Translations under genes and position numbers: made by a program
Assembly: GCA_031275915.1 (NCBI GenBank)
Contig: JAISOC010000033.1
Span: 1-6,023 of the forward strand
Source: Holosporales bacterium
GTDB lineage: Bacteria; Pseudomonadota; Alphaproteobacteria; RUG11792
Length of the DNA: 6,023 nucleotides
Direction of reading: 5' to 3'
The notes under the pieces: model-generated
What the model saw: only the letters and a program-made list of their open reading frames with translations
The model's database searches: none
Told to the model about the DNA's origin: nothing
Shown here: in pieces, positions 1-5,936 of the stretch
How positions within the stretch are numbered: position 1 is the stretch's first letter
How the letters are laid out: every line of letters begins with the position of its first letter

Positions 1-136
1 TAAAATCCAACATATTTTTTTGAAAAAAAACCAAAGTTGTTGCTTCAGGCACAAAAATATGTCTTTATCACGTATCGTGTTCCTATCTTGATATAAATCT
101 TCTTGATGTGTAAAAAAAGCATTGATGTAATTTATC

Positions 137-165
137 TTGAAATTATTGGAATTATCTCATAGACT
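137..165 (+). promoter_or_regulatory. Candidate sigma-70 promoter for the coiled-coil/prepilin unit
   Basis: A -35-like TTGAAA (137-142) and a -10-like TAGACT (160-165) are separated by 17 bases, with the first gene starting at 202. The -35 matches 5 of 6 consensus bases and the -10 matches 4 of 6. The rest of 1-201 is AT-rich and shows no gene that I can support; it contains only a small CACG/CGTG dyad at 69-79. In DNA this AT-rich, such matches occur by chance, so this is tentative. Confidence 0.35.
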
Positions 166-201
166 TTTAGCATAGAGGGGATTATTGGGGAGTATTCGTC
201 C

Positions 202-783
202 GTGTTTTCCAAAGGATTTGTTTTGGGATGCCTATTATGCGCCCTTATGAAGTGTCCTGTTGCTCACGCAGAAGTGCCATACAGTGAACTTGCAACAGAC
301 ACTATTAAACTTCAAGAAGAAATACTGGAATTAGACAAAAAAGTCTCTGACTTAAAGGACAAAATACGTAATCTGGCCACAAAATTAGTTAACGATCCTT
401 CAAATATCAGTTCAGATGCAGAAGCTAAACTTAAGGAAATAGACACATTAAAAAAAGAAATGGAAGGGTACGAAGAAAAGCTTAAAAATTTTGAAAAAAG
501 GCTAATTGAACTTGAAGAATCAAAAACAGAAAGGCCTCCAGATAACAAAAATGAAAAAGTAAAAAAACAAAACAAAAAAGAATCTGATAAGTCAGCCGAA
601 GAAGAGAAAACTGAAAAAGAAGAAATCAGTAAATCTTCAGAAGACGAGACATCAAATGATAAGGAATCTGAAGAACCTGCGGAGGAAGAAGCATCAGAGG
701 ATGAACAGGAAGTCGAAACTTCTGAAGAAAAATCAGCAGAAGCTGATGAAGAAGAAGAAGACAGCAATGATGTTGAAGAATGA
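202..783 (+). CDS. Exported coiled-coil protein with acidic Glu/Lys/Ser-rich tail (unrecognised family)
   Basis: This 193-residue protein starts at GTG (202), chosen because GGGGAG (187-192) lies 9 bases upstream and because the start gives a clean signal peptide. Residues 1-23 have a Lys, a hydrophobic core (FVLGCLLCALM) and an AHA|E cleavage site, so export across the inner membrane is expected. Residues about 28-110 have dense Leu/Ile/Lys/Glu heptad-like spacing typical of a coiled coil, broken by a NDPSN turn. From about residue 110 the chain is low-complexity, first Lys/Glu and then Glu/Asp/Ser, ending in VEE. No catalytic motif is visible. The stop overlaps the start of the downstream prepilin gene, so the two are probably co-transcribed and translationally coupled; a role near a pilus or pseudopilus is possible but is only inferred from position. 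Existence as a gene is well supported, function is unknown. Confidence 0.8.
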   Translation: MFSKGFVLGCLLCALMKCPVAHAEVPYSELATDTIKLQEEILELDKKVSDLKDKIRNLATKLVNDPSNISSDAEAKLKEIDTLKKEMEGYEEKLKNFEKRLIELEESKTERPPDNKNEKVKKQNKKESDKSAEEEKTEKEEISKSSEDETSNDKESEEPAEEEASEDEQEVETSEEKSAEADEEEEDSNDVEE

Positions 784-1333
784 TTGCAAGGTTTCATTAA
801 AAAAGTTCGTTATTGATGGGTTTTCCCTTATAGAAATGGCAATGGTTTTGCTTGTTATAGGCATTATTGCTGGATCTATTTTTAAAGGAAAAGATATTGT
901 TGAATCTGCACAAATCAGATCCGTGGCAAATGATATTGAATGTCTGCGCGTTGCATATAATAACTATGTGGTTACGTATAATGCTTTGCCTGGTAATGAT
1001 AAAACAGCCTCCAGTAAATTTGCAGGAGCAGGAAATGGAAGTGGAAATTCTCAATATTCAGAAGAGGATACCAAAAAAGTTTTTTCACATTTGTATTATG
1101 CAGGGCTTATTAATTCTCCAACTTTTAAAACTCCAAAAATAGGAGGAACATACAGTTTTGTGTATGAAGATGATCAACTTAAATTAAAAATATCAAACGG
1201 AACGAAAGGAATACTTAATAAAAAACAGGCCAGTTTGCTGAAAGCTAAAATCGAAGAAATTATCGGACAGGAAATAAACATTGAAATAAAAGAAGAAGAA
1301 CAAAAATGTATTGTTATAGTTGGTATAAGTTAA
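767..1333 (+). CDS. Type IV prepilin / pseudopilin-like protein with N-terminal methylation motif
   Basis: The reading frame is open further upstream, but the likely start is ATG at 767 (ATG 770 and TTG 773 are alternatives), giving about 188 residues. It is preceded by a purine-rich GAAGAAGAAG stretch inside the previous gene. From this start there is a short basic leader of 18 residues ending in Gly, then FSLIEMAMVLLVIGIIAG, the classic class III signal: prepilin peptidase would cut G|F and N-methylate the Phe, and Glu5 of the mature protein is present. A hydrophobic helix of about 20 residues follows, then KGKDIVESAQIRS and an N-A-LPGND motif common in alphaproteobacterial pseudopilins. 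The rest is a globular domain with a single Cys near the C-terminus. The gene overlaps the upstream coiled-coil gene by 17 bases in another frame. It could belong to a type IV pilus, a type II secretion pseudopilus or a competence pilus; no assembly genes are present to decide. Confidence 0.85.
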   Translation: MMLKNDCKVSLKKFVIDGFSLIEMAMVLLVIGIIAGSIFKGKDIVESAQIRSVANDIECLRVAYNNYVVTYNALPGNDKTASSKFAGAGNGSGNSQYSEEDTKKVFSHLYYAGLINSPTFKTPKIGGTYSFVYEDDQLKLKISNGTKGILNKKQASLLKAKIEEIIGQEINIEIKEEEQKCIVIVGIS

Positions 1334-1352
1334 TCTGAGTTTGATAAAGGTA

Positions 1353-1382
1353 CTCTTCCTTTTGGGTATGTTGTGGGAAGAG
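1353..1382. terminator. Weak inverted repeat between convergent genes
   Basis: CTCTTCC (1353-1359) and GGAAGAG (1376-1382) form a perfect 7-bp stem with a 16-base loop in the 79-bp gap between the converging prepilin and tssA genes. The position is right for a bidirectional terminator, but neither strand has a run of T after the stem, so a Rho-independent terminator is not proven. Confidence 0.3.
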
Positions 1383-1412
1383 AGCAGGGTAGAGGGCTTA
1401 CTTCGTTCGTCG

Positions 1413-2438
1413 CTACTGGCCATTGTTTATTAAAGTTTTCAATAGTTTATGAGCTTCAGTTGTTCCAGTTTTTAAATCACTCATAACTTCGAAAAGAGTC
1501 TTATTTTGCCAACTAACAACTAAGTCGAGAACAAAAGGCGCAGGGCTATGTCTCTCCAATTTTTTCAACTCCGTTGAAAGTCTACTTATTTGTGAGTATA
1601 TATCATCACTTGTTTCACTGCTCACTGCATTTGGAATTTTTTCTTTTTCTGGCATATTCAATTCTTCCTTGTATGTTTGATCGACAATTTTTGATATTCT
1701 GGATATATAATCAACGATTTGCGAAAACGAGACAACCTGTGAATTATCTAAAATTTTTCCCAAGGTTTCTTTTAATGATGTCACACATGCGTTTGTTTTG
1801 GTTATACCATCTCTTAAAGCCTTAACTGACTCTTTGTTCACACTCTTAAGCTCACTATATATATCATTCAACATTTTTCTGTTATCTTTTTCAGCATCTC
1901 TCAAAATTGATGCCTCTGTCTCTGGAGATCTTTTCATCAATGTTTTCAGTTCCACTGCATATTCATACTCATACAGACTGATATTAGCTACAAAGTGAAA
2001 TGTAAATATTTTGTTAGCAATTTTGTCTTCAATCCAGTTGAGTATATTAATTTTTCTATCTATATCTGAGGAATTATCTTCTTTTTTGGGAAAACATGTG
2101 TACCAAAACGATTCTAAAAACAATTTTAAGATAAATAGAGAAGATTGAATTCCATCTAGTTTATCCATTGATGCGAGAGCTTCTATGAACCACGCCATGA
2201 TTTGTAAATCTTTGGATTTATTCGATAAAATATCTACAGCCAATGATTCAACAAGGGGCCAATCTGCCTTTTTGAGTTCTCTTTCCCAAATCCCAAGGGA
2301 TAACCTCGCATCTTCTTCTGTTCTGGCGTTTTTTATTTCATCATAAAGAAGGGTTAGCGATATATCCGCTCCAACTCCATCCGTGGAGTTCGGTATTTCA
2401 GATATTACAAAATACGGATCATACTCTATACGATTCAT
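1413..2438 (-). CDS. tssA: Type VI secretion system protein TssA (ImpA N-terminal domain, short form)
   Basis: This 341-residue protein carries the ImpA-N domain diagnostic of TssA. Near the N-terminus it has LYDEIKNARTEEDARLSLGI (residues 31-50), WERELKKADWPLVE (51-64), SKDLQIMAWFIEA (75-87) and a later FWYTCFPKKEDN. Family members share the same order of I-xx-ARxEEDARL, W-xxELKxADW, SKDLQ-xAW and FWxxxxP. The C-terminus ends with a short domain containing SPAPFVLDLVVSWQNKTL, and the length is close to that of short, TssA1-type proteins. TssA guides baseplate docking and coordinated sheath/tube growth in the cytoplasm. The ATG at 2438 is preferred over the adjacent upstream TTG (2441), with a modest GGAT about 8 bases upstream. 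It stands alone: the neighbours on both sides are not T6SS genes, so the rest of the apparatus must lie elsewhere if functional. The frame is intact. Confidence 0.9.
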   Translation of the reverse strand: MNRIEYDPYFVISEIPNSTDGVGADISLTLLYDEIKNARTEEDARLSLGIWERELKKADWPLVESLAVDILSNKSKDLQIMAWFIEALASMDKLDGIQSSLFILKLFLESFWYTCFPKKEDNSSDIDRKINILNWIEDKIANKIFTFHFVANISLYEYEYAVELKTLMKRSPETEASILRDAEKDNRKMLNDIYSELKSVNKESVKALRDGITKTNACVTSLKETLGKILDNSQVVSFSQIVDYISRISKIVDQTYKEELNMPEKEKIPNAVSSETSDDIYSQISRLSTELKKLERHSPAPFVLDLVVSWQNKTLFEVMSDLKTGTTEAHKLLKTLINNGQ

Positions 2439-2520
2439 CAAGATCTATCCGAGCAGCCTTACAGCGCCAGTCTAACATTTTTTTATTGGTTATTGAAATT
2501 TGCTGCGATAGAAATTCATT
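2419..2520 (-). pseudogene. Short open stretch overlapping the tssA start: possible 3' stub of a lost gene
   Basis: On the minus strand, 33 sense codons run from just after a TGA to a stop at 2419-2421, ending in LDWRCKAARIDLDESYRV. The frame differs from tssA and overlaps its first codons by 20 bases, as tightly packed operon genes often do. An ATG at 2478 would give a 19-residue peptide, but no convincing ribosome binding site precedes it. The composition looks protein-like, so I read it as the tail of a former upstream operon gene cut off by rearrangement; chance openness is the alternative. No family recognised. Confidence 0.25.
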
Positions 2521-2551
2521 TCAAAAATTGTTGATTTCATAAACAAAATCC

Positions 2552-2581
2552 TTAACATACCTCTAGGAAGAGTGTAATAAT
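2552..2581 (+). promoter_or_regulatory. Candidate sigma-70 promoter of the LRR gene
   Basis: TTAACA (2552-2557, 5 of 6 to TTGACA) and AATAAT (2576-2581, 5 of 6 to TATAAT) are 18 bases apart. Transcription would begin near 2588, leaving a leader of about 40 bases before the ATG at 2628. It lies in the 189-bp divergent gap between tssA and the LRR gene. I found no convincing tssA promoter on the other strand. Confidence 0.5.
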
Positions 2582-2617
2582 ATATACATAAAGGAAAGGA
2601 TTATCTGTTTTAAAAGT

Positions 2618-2622
2618 GGAGG
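2618..2622 (+). promoter_or_regulatory. Shine-Dalgarno of the LRR gene
   Basis: A perfect GGAGG sits 5 bases before ATG 2628. It is the strongest ribosome binding site in the window and decides the start: translation is meant to begin upstream of the G tract even though the present frame does not continue. It argues against an internal start at ATG 3050, which has no such site. Confidence 0.75.
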
Positions 2623-2627
2623 AAGTA

Positions 2628-4132
2628 ATGAAGAAGTTACTATTAAGTATTGCTATAATAACGGGGGGGGGGGGGGCGCGACTTATTCTTCCTCTATACA
2701 TACAACTACTCAGAGATATAACATAATACGTAGTGCATTAGATATACAAGACTCTAGACACCCAGATGGTTTATTCACAGAAGAACAGGAAGATGAACTC
2801 CTAATAGATGATTTAAAGTTATTAAAAAATACTGGAGGAACAACAATAATACCTTCTTCAGACTATTATTATAATGATGGAGTACTATCTGTATTTAAAA
2901 TAACAGATTTTAACTCTATACTAGAACAGTGCTTAGAACAAGAAGATATATACACAACTGATATAGATGAATTAAGAATATATTGTTCTCCAAGTCTTAG
3001 TACTATATCTCTTCCTATAGCTAATTGGGCACATCTAACAAGTATAACAATGGATGAGTTTACTCCTATTAGTACGACTCTACTAGGAGAGATAAAAACA
3101 ATAGGTACTGCTACTTACAGTAATTTACATACTCTTAGGTTAGATTCTTTAGTAAGTGCTGGAGAAAGTGTGTTAGTAACTAGCTCCTGGGTTGGATGTC
3201 AAACTCTGATGATAGCATCTTTTAAGAAGCTGGTAAGTGCTGGATTTTCTTTATTAGCTCATTGTACTTTTCTTATAACAGTATATTTACCTTTGTTAGC
3301 AAGTGTTGGGTATAGTTTGTTACAAGGATGTACTTCTCTTACAACAATATCTTTACCTTTATTAACAAGTGCTGAAGAGAGTTTATTACATAACTGTACT
3401 TCTCTTACATCAGCAGATTTATCTTCATTGGTAAGTGCTGGAAGTTGTTTATTATTTGGATGTACCGCTCTTATATCTCTCACTATAAACAATAATATAA
3501 AAGCAGAGAATGTTAATAGTATAGGACAATTAATAATAGGTGATATAACTGACGGTATAACACCAAGTGGGTTTATAGGAAATCCGGTTTCACCAGATGC
3601 ATACACAGCAGTTCCTCTTGGTTGTATTGTGCATAGAAGTGGTATGGCTGATACAACTATGGAAACTCTTTTAGCAGAGATGTGTAAAGATGTTACTAAT
3701 GCTAATGGCAGCATTACCAGTCTTACTGGTGATAATGTTGGAAAATGGGTTAAATCATACACAGATGGAGCAGGATCTATCATTAGTGTCGATGATAGTG
3801 CATTTTCATATAATCCTTTATTGGCAGAAGTAAACTTCCCAAGTGCCACTAATATTGATGCTTTTGCGTTTTCTTGTTGTGCATCATTAGAAACAGCAAT
3901 ATTTCCCTCTGTTACTTACATCAGTGGTTGGGCATTCCAATACTGTACTTCTTTAGAAGCTTTAACTCTGGGAGGAGCATCTATTACGCTTGGAGTTAAT
4001 CCATTTAATGGAGTTGACACAACGGTTATAGCTTTGTCTCTGAGTGTAACAGAAAGTGCAACAGTTGATAGAACTGGGGCACTGCCAAAGTGGAAAAACT
4101 TGTCTTGGAAGTCTGTCTATACGGCTGTCTAA
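2628..4132 (+). CDS. BspA-like leucine-rich-repeat exported protein, out of frame at a 14-G tract (phase-variable or frameshifted)
   Basis: ATG 2628 begins a signal peptide, MKKLLLSIAIIT, followed by the G tract at 2663-2676. With 14 G the start frame ends at TAA 2724, while the frame holding all the LRR sequence is open from the tract to 4132. Losing 2 G or gaining 1 restores a single protein of about 500 residues with a Gly-rich stretch ending the signal peptide (GGGGA|TYSSS). Residues are numbered for the 12-G form. Residues 25-140 are an acidic leading region; BspA/LRR_5-type repeats of the form L-x-SA-x-x-SLL-x-x-CTSLT-x-x-x-LP lie at about 174-288. A non-repeat spacer follows, then two more repeats of the FPS-x-x-x-I-x-x-x-AF-x-x-C-x-SLE form at about 403-447, and a tail rich in Trp/Lys (LPKWKNLSWKSVY). 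Family members are usually surface-exposed or secreted and bind host or bacterial partners. Frameshift in a decaying gene or a base-call error at the homopolymer cannot be excluded. Confidence 0.8.
2663..2676 (+). repeat. Poly-G tract of 14: candidate slipped-strand phase-variation switch
   Basis: Fourteen consecutive G lie in codons 12-16 of the LRR gene, in otherwise very AT-rich DNA. Reading the three possible phases: 14 G stops at 2724-2726; 13 G (mod 3) puts the start in the frame that stops at 2719-2721; 12 or 15 G joins the signal peptide to the long open frame. Tracts like this mutate by replication slippage, and contingency genes in Campylobacter, Helicobacter and Treponema use them inside coding regions. 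The tract is seen directly; the switching is inferred. Confidence 0.8.
3149..3493 (+). repeat. Block of five tandem BspA-type LRR units (66-nt period)
   Basis: The Leu codons opening each unit lie at 3149, 3230, 3296, 3362 and 3428. The last four are spaced exactly 66 bases (22 residues); the first unit is 81 bases because of a 5-residue insertion. The consensus is L-x-SA-x-x-SLL-x-x-CTSLT-x-x-x-L. Some DNA is identical between units, for example a 15-base match starting at 3329 and 3395, so repeat-number change by recombination is possible. Confidence 0.75.
3836..3967 (+). repeat. Second LRR block, two 66-nt units
   Basis: Two units start with the Phe codons at 3836 and 3902 (FPSATNID and FPSVTYIS), again 66 bases apart, with the AF-x-x-C-x-SLE core. 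They are closer to the canonical LRR_5 consensus than the first block, and they lie in the part of the gene with different codon use. Confidence 0.65.
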
Positions 4133-4163
4133 TCTCAGTCTTACATAAGACAGCAGGAAAATT

Positions 4164-4228
4164 CTAGCGGAATATATGAGATGTGCGTAAGTTTTGTGTA
4201 AAAAAGACACACTTTATGATTCCGCTAG
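4164..4228. repeat. 10-bp perfect inverted repeat flanking 45 bases
   Basis: CTAGCGGAAT (4164-4173) and ATTCCGCTAG (4219-4228) are exact inverted copies. Inside is a smaller hairpin, TGTGT (4195-4199) with ACACA (4207-4211). Neither arm is followed by a T run. It may be a structured 3' end of the LRR mRNA, a bidirectional block to transcription between the converging genes, or a tiny non-autonomous mobile element; the last would need further copies in the genome. Confidence 0.45.
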
Positions 4229-4245
4229 TCGAGATCCCCACTACT

Positions 4246-4272
4246 TCTTGTTTTTGCCATGCCGAAACAAGA
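4246..4272. terminator. Possible hairpin downstream of the MlaC-like gene
   Basis: TTCTTGTTT-like arm 4246-4253 pairs with AAACAAGA (4265-4272), an 8-bp AT-rich stem with an 11-base loop, 26 bases beyond the stop of the minus-strand MlaC-like gene. There is no U run on that strand, so termination is a weak call. Together with 4164-4228 it fills the 165-bp convergent gap, where I see no gene. Confidence 0.25.
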
Positions 4273-4297
4273 GATATTTCAAATAATTTCTATTACA

Positions 4298-4921
4298 TTA
4301 ACTCTTATTTTTTTTGCTTTGCTTCGTTTCTGCTGGTTCTTGAGAACTTTTTTGCAAACTAGCAATTGCTTCAATGATTATTTCGGGTCTCTTTTTATCT
4401 TCTATCTGTTTAAGAGTCTTATTATTTTTGGCTTTAACGTATGCATTAATCTGCGTATACAAAGCTTGTAATATCGATAAGCCCTCTATTTTGATATCTC
4501 TTATTTTTTGACTTTTACTCATTGTAACTACAACAGATATGCTTTTTTCCTGACCGTTTGAGGAAGTAGACTTGATAACCACATGCACATCTGATTTATT
4601 ATTTTTTTCGACTGTATTAGTTACTTCAATCTTACAATCAGGAGCCGATAAAACCGATTGTACTGACTCTGCATTAAGCATCTTTGCAAAATGCTTGCAA
4701 ACAGCAACTGCGACTTCTTCGTTGTCATTTCCACAAAGAGCCCTCGAAATTTTTGAATTATCTGCTCTTTTAATTATACTTTCCTCCGCTTTTGTACTTT
4801 TAATTTCTTCAAACATAGCTTTCACTTCTTCCACTGGAGTTTGTTTTTTAGCTAATGAAACACTAAAAAAATCCACACAAAGCAAAAGAGCGATAAAAAC
4901 AACCTTGGAAAACACATTCAT
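4298..4921 (-). CDS. MlaC-like periplasmic phospholipid-binding protein (Ttg2D/MlaC family, divergent)
   Basis: The 207-residue product starts at ATG 4921, with AGGTAGG on the minus strand (4927-4933) 5 bases upstream. Residues 1-24 are a signal peptide ending SLA|KK, so it should be periplasmic. The length matches MlaC (about 200-210). The diagnostic part is residues 133-165: a beta strand VVVTM, then KIRDIKIEGLSILQALYTQI, the counterpart of the family's WKI-x-DV-x-I-EG-x-S-x-x-x-x-x-x-Q-F, and a helix ending in NKTLKQIEDK. The usual Trp before KI is missing and the N-terminal half is poorly conserved. MlaC shuttles phospholipid between the outer and inner membranes with MlaA and MlaFEDB; none of those partners is here. 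It lies 30 bases downstream of the truncated polysaccharide gene, probably in one transcript. The C-terminal 20 residues are Lys/Ser-rich. Confidence 0.7.
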   Translation of the reverse strand: MNVFSKVVFIALLLCVDFFSVSLAKKQTPVEEVKAMFEEIKSTKAEESIIKRADNSKISRALCGNDNEEVAVAVCKHFAKMLNAESVQSVLSAPDCKIEVTNTVEKNNKSDVHVVIKSTSSNGQEKSISVVVTMSKSQKIRDIKIEGLSILQALYTQINAYVKAKNNKTLKQIEDKKRPEIIIEAIASLQKSSQEPAETKQSKKNKS

Positions 4922-4951
4922 TTAAACCTACCTTTTTTTTACAAAACACCA

Positions 4952-5869
4952 CTATTCCGTAACATTACTAAAAGTATAACCATGCATCACATGCATTAGA
5001 AGCAACCCATGATTACGTATGCACGACATCAAAAACTTCTTCATATTATCAGAAATCGACTTCTCAGTGATAAAAATTTGCCCAGGAAATACGTTCTTCT
5101 GTGCTAATTCTCTAATGACACTGCCAAGCTGTCTAACGTGCCCAATAATTGGAACTCCCTTGACAGCCCTTCCCACTTCATCTTGGTCTATCGACAATAT
5201 TCCAACTGGTTCAAAATTAAACTGCAAATCTTCATTTGAGGAAATTTCTCCAAGAAACATATCAACCGATGCAGAACAACCTATCAACAAAATCTGAGGA
5301 ACTGCAGAAGGTTTCTTTTCAACCTTGGTCATAGCCTCTATTTTTTTCATTTTCGCTACCCTATGACTATAAAGAACTCTGGCTGTGAATCTTGGAATTA
5401 ACAATGTCAAACTCAACACAAAAATGTTAATTGCAAGAACAGAATAAGGCAGAAAATCCTCCTGGTTCATCAACATCATAAGAGGGAAAAAAATGATATT
5501 AGATACAATTACCGATAAGACAACAGGTATTACATCTTCAGCCGAAGTGTATCTCCAAAAGGACTGATACGTTTGAAACCAAAGAAATACACTGGCGCTC
5601 ACTAATCCAAAGACTAGCATATTTTTCAACATGTACAATGTAGAATAATCCAGAAAATCCATTCCAATTCGCAGATGAATCGATAAAAAAATTGAGAGAA
5701 AAGCTATGAAACTATCAAACAGTAAGACTGAATAAGGGGAGGCCCCAACATGGTGAACCGTTCCTTTTTGTTTTCTGTTTTTTTCAGTAAAATCAGTAAG
5801 AGAACGGCACTTACCCTGAGCTGCATCCAGCAGTTTTCCAAATTTGGATAATTTGGACTCAAAACTCAC
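4952..5869 (-). CDS. N-terminal half of a WbpM/CapD/FlaA1-like nucleotide-sugar dehydratase, lacking the SDR catalytic domain
   Basis: Residues 47-68, 80-99, 113-135 and 141-165 form four hydrophobic segments, with the family signature YQSFWRYTSAED at 101-112 between the second and third. Residues 192-270 are the first, CoA-binding-like Rossmann domain: ILLIGCSASVDMFLGEI, then FEPVGILSIDQDEVGRAVKG and VPIIGHVRQL, matching the usual VGF-x-DDD-x-x-x-x-G-x-x-I-x-GVPVLG. Complete family members run to roughly 600 or more residues and continue into DLLGR and an NAD-binding SDR domain that makes dehydrated or epimerised UDP-sugars for O-antigen or capsule. This one stops at residue 305, just before that point, and no minus-strand frame below it encodes the missing half. 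GTG 5869 is the only standard start after the upstream in-frame stop; the ribosome binding site is poor. It could be a membrane regulator, half of a split enzyme, or a remnant. Confidence 0.8.
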   Translation of the reverse strand: MSFESKLSKFGKLLDAAQGKCRSLTDFTEKNRKQKGTVHHVGASPYSVLLFDSFIAFLSIFLSIHLRIGMDFLDYSTLYMLKNMLVFGLVSASVFLWFQTYQSFWRYTSAEDVIPVVLSVIVSNIIFFPLMMLMNQEDFLPYSVLAINIFVLSLTLLIPRFTARVLYSHRVAKMKKIEAMTKVEKKPSAVPQILLIGCSASVDMFLGEISSNEDLQFNFEPVGILSIDQDEVGRAVKGVPIIGHVRQLGSVIRELAQKNVFPGQIFITEKSISDNMKKFLMSCIRNHGLLLMHVMHGYTFSNVTE

Positions 5870-5906
5870 CTTGACATATCACGCAAACAGACGACTATCC
5901 GTGCAG

Positions 5907-5936
5907 ATTTTAACACTCTTTTTTAGTTTTTTGCAA
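5907..5936 (-). promoter_or_regulatory. Candidate promoter for the dehydratase-half/MlaC-like operon
   Basis: On the minus strand, TTGCAA (5931-5936) and TAAAAT (5907-5912) are 18 bases apart, matching 4 and 5 of 6 consensus positions. The start point would be near 5900, about 30 bases before GTG 5869. The remaining bases, up to 6023, show no gene I can support. Confidence 0.4.

Noticed and set aside
656..766. Upstream extension of the prepilin from ATG 656
   Set aside because: It would add a 37-residue Lys/Arg-rich N-terminus that is only the frame-shifted reading of the acidic tail and would place the prepilin leader far too deep; the 18-residue leader from 767 fits the family.
312..797. 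Ser-rich 161-residue open frame on the minus strand
   Set aside because: It is the antisense of the Glu/Lys/Ser tail of the exported coiled-coil gene, whose GAA/TCA codons read as TTC/TGA-free Ser codons; no ribosome binding site and no protein-like motif.
3149..3493. CRISPR-like regular repeats
   Set aside because: The 66-base periodicity is that of translated LRR units with divergent DNA and no repeat-spacer structure.
3259..3849. 196-residue open frame on the minus strand opposite the LRR gene
   Set aside because: Antisense shadow caused by the regular repeat codons; no ribosome binding site, no recognised domain, and the sense strand is clearly coding.
3050..4132. LRR gene starting at ATG 3050
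   Set aside because: No Shine-Dalgarno precedes it, it would lack a signal peptide, and the same frame is open and protein-like back to the G tract; the true start is 2628 with a frame change at the tract.
4138..4151. Short palindrome-like GTCTTA-CA-TAAGAC, with a GCTGTCT/AGACAGC pair at 4124-4154
   Set aside because: Stems of 6-7 bp, one with a 2-base loop and one overlapping the stop codon, and no T run; not enough to call a terminator or operator.
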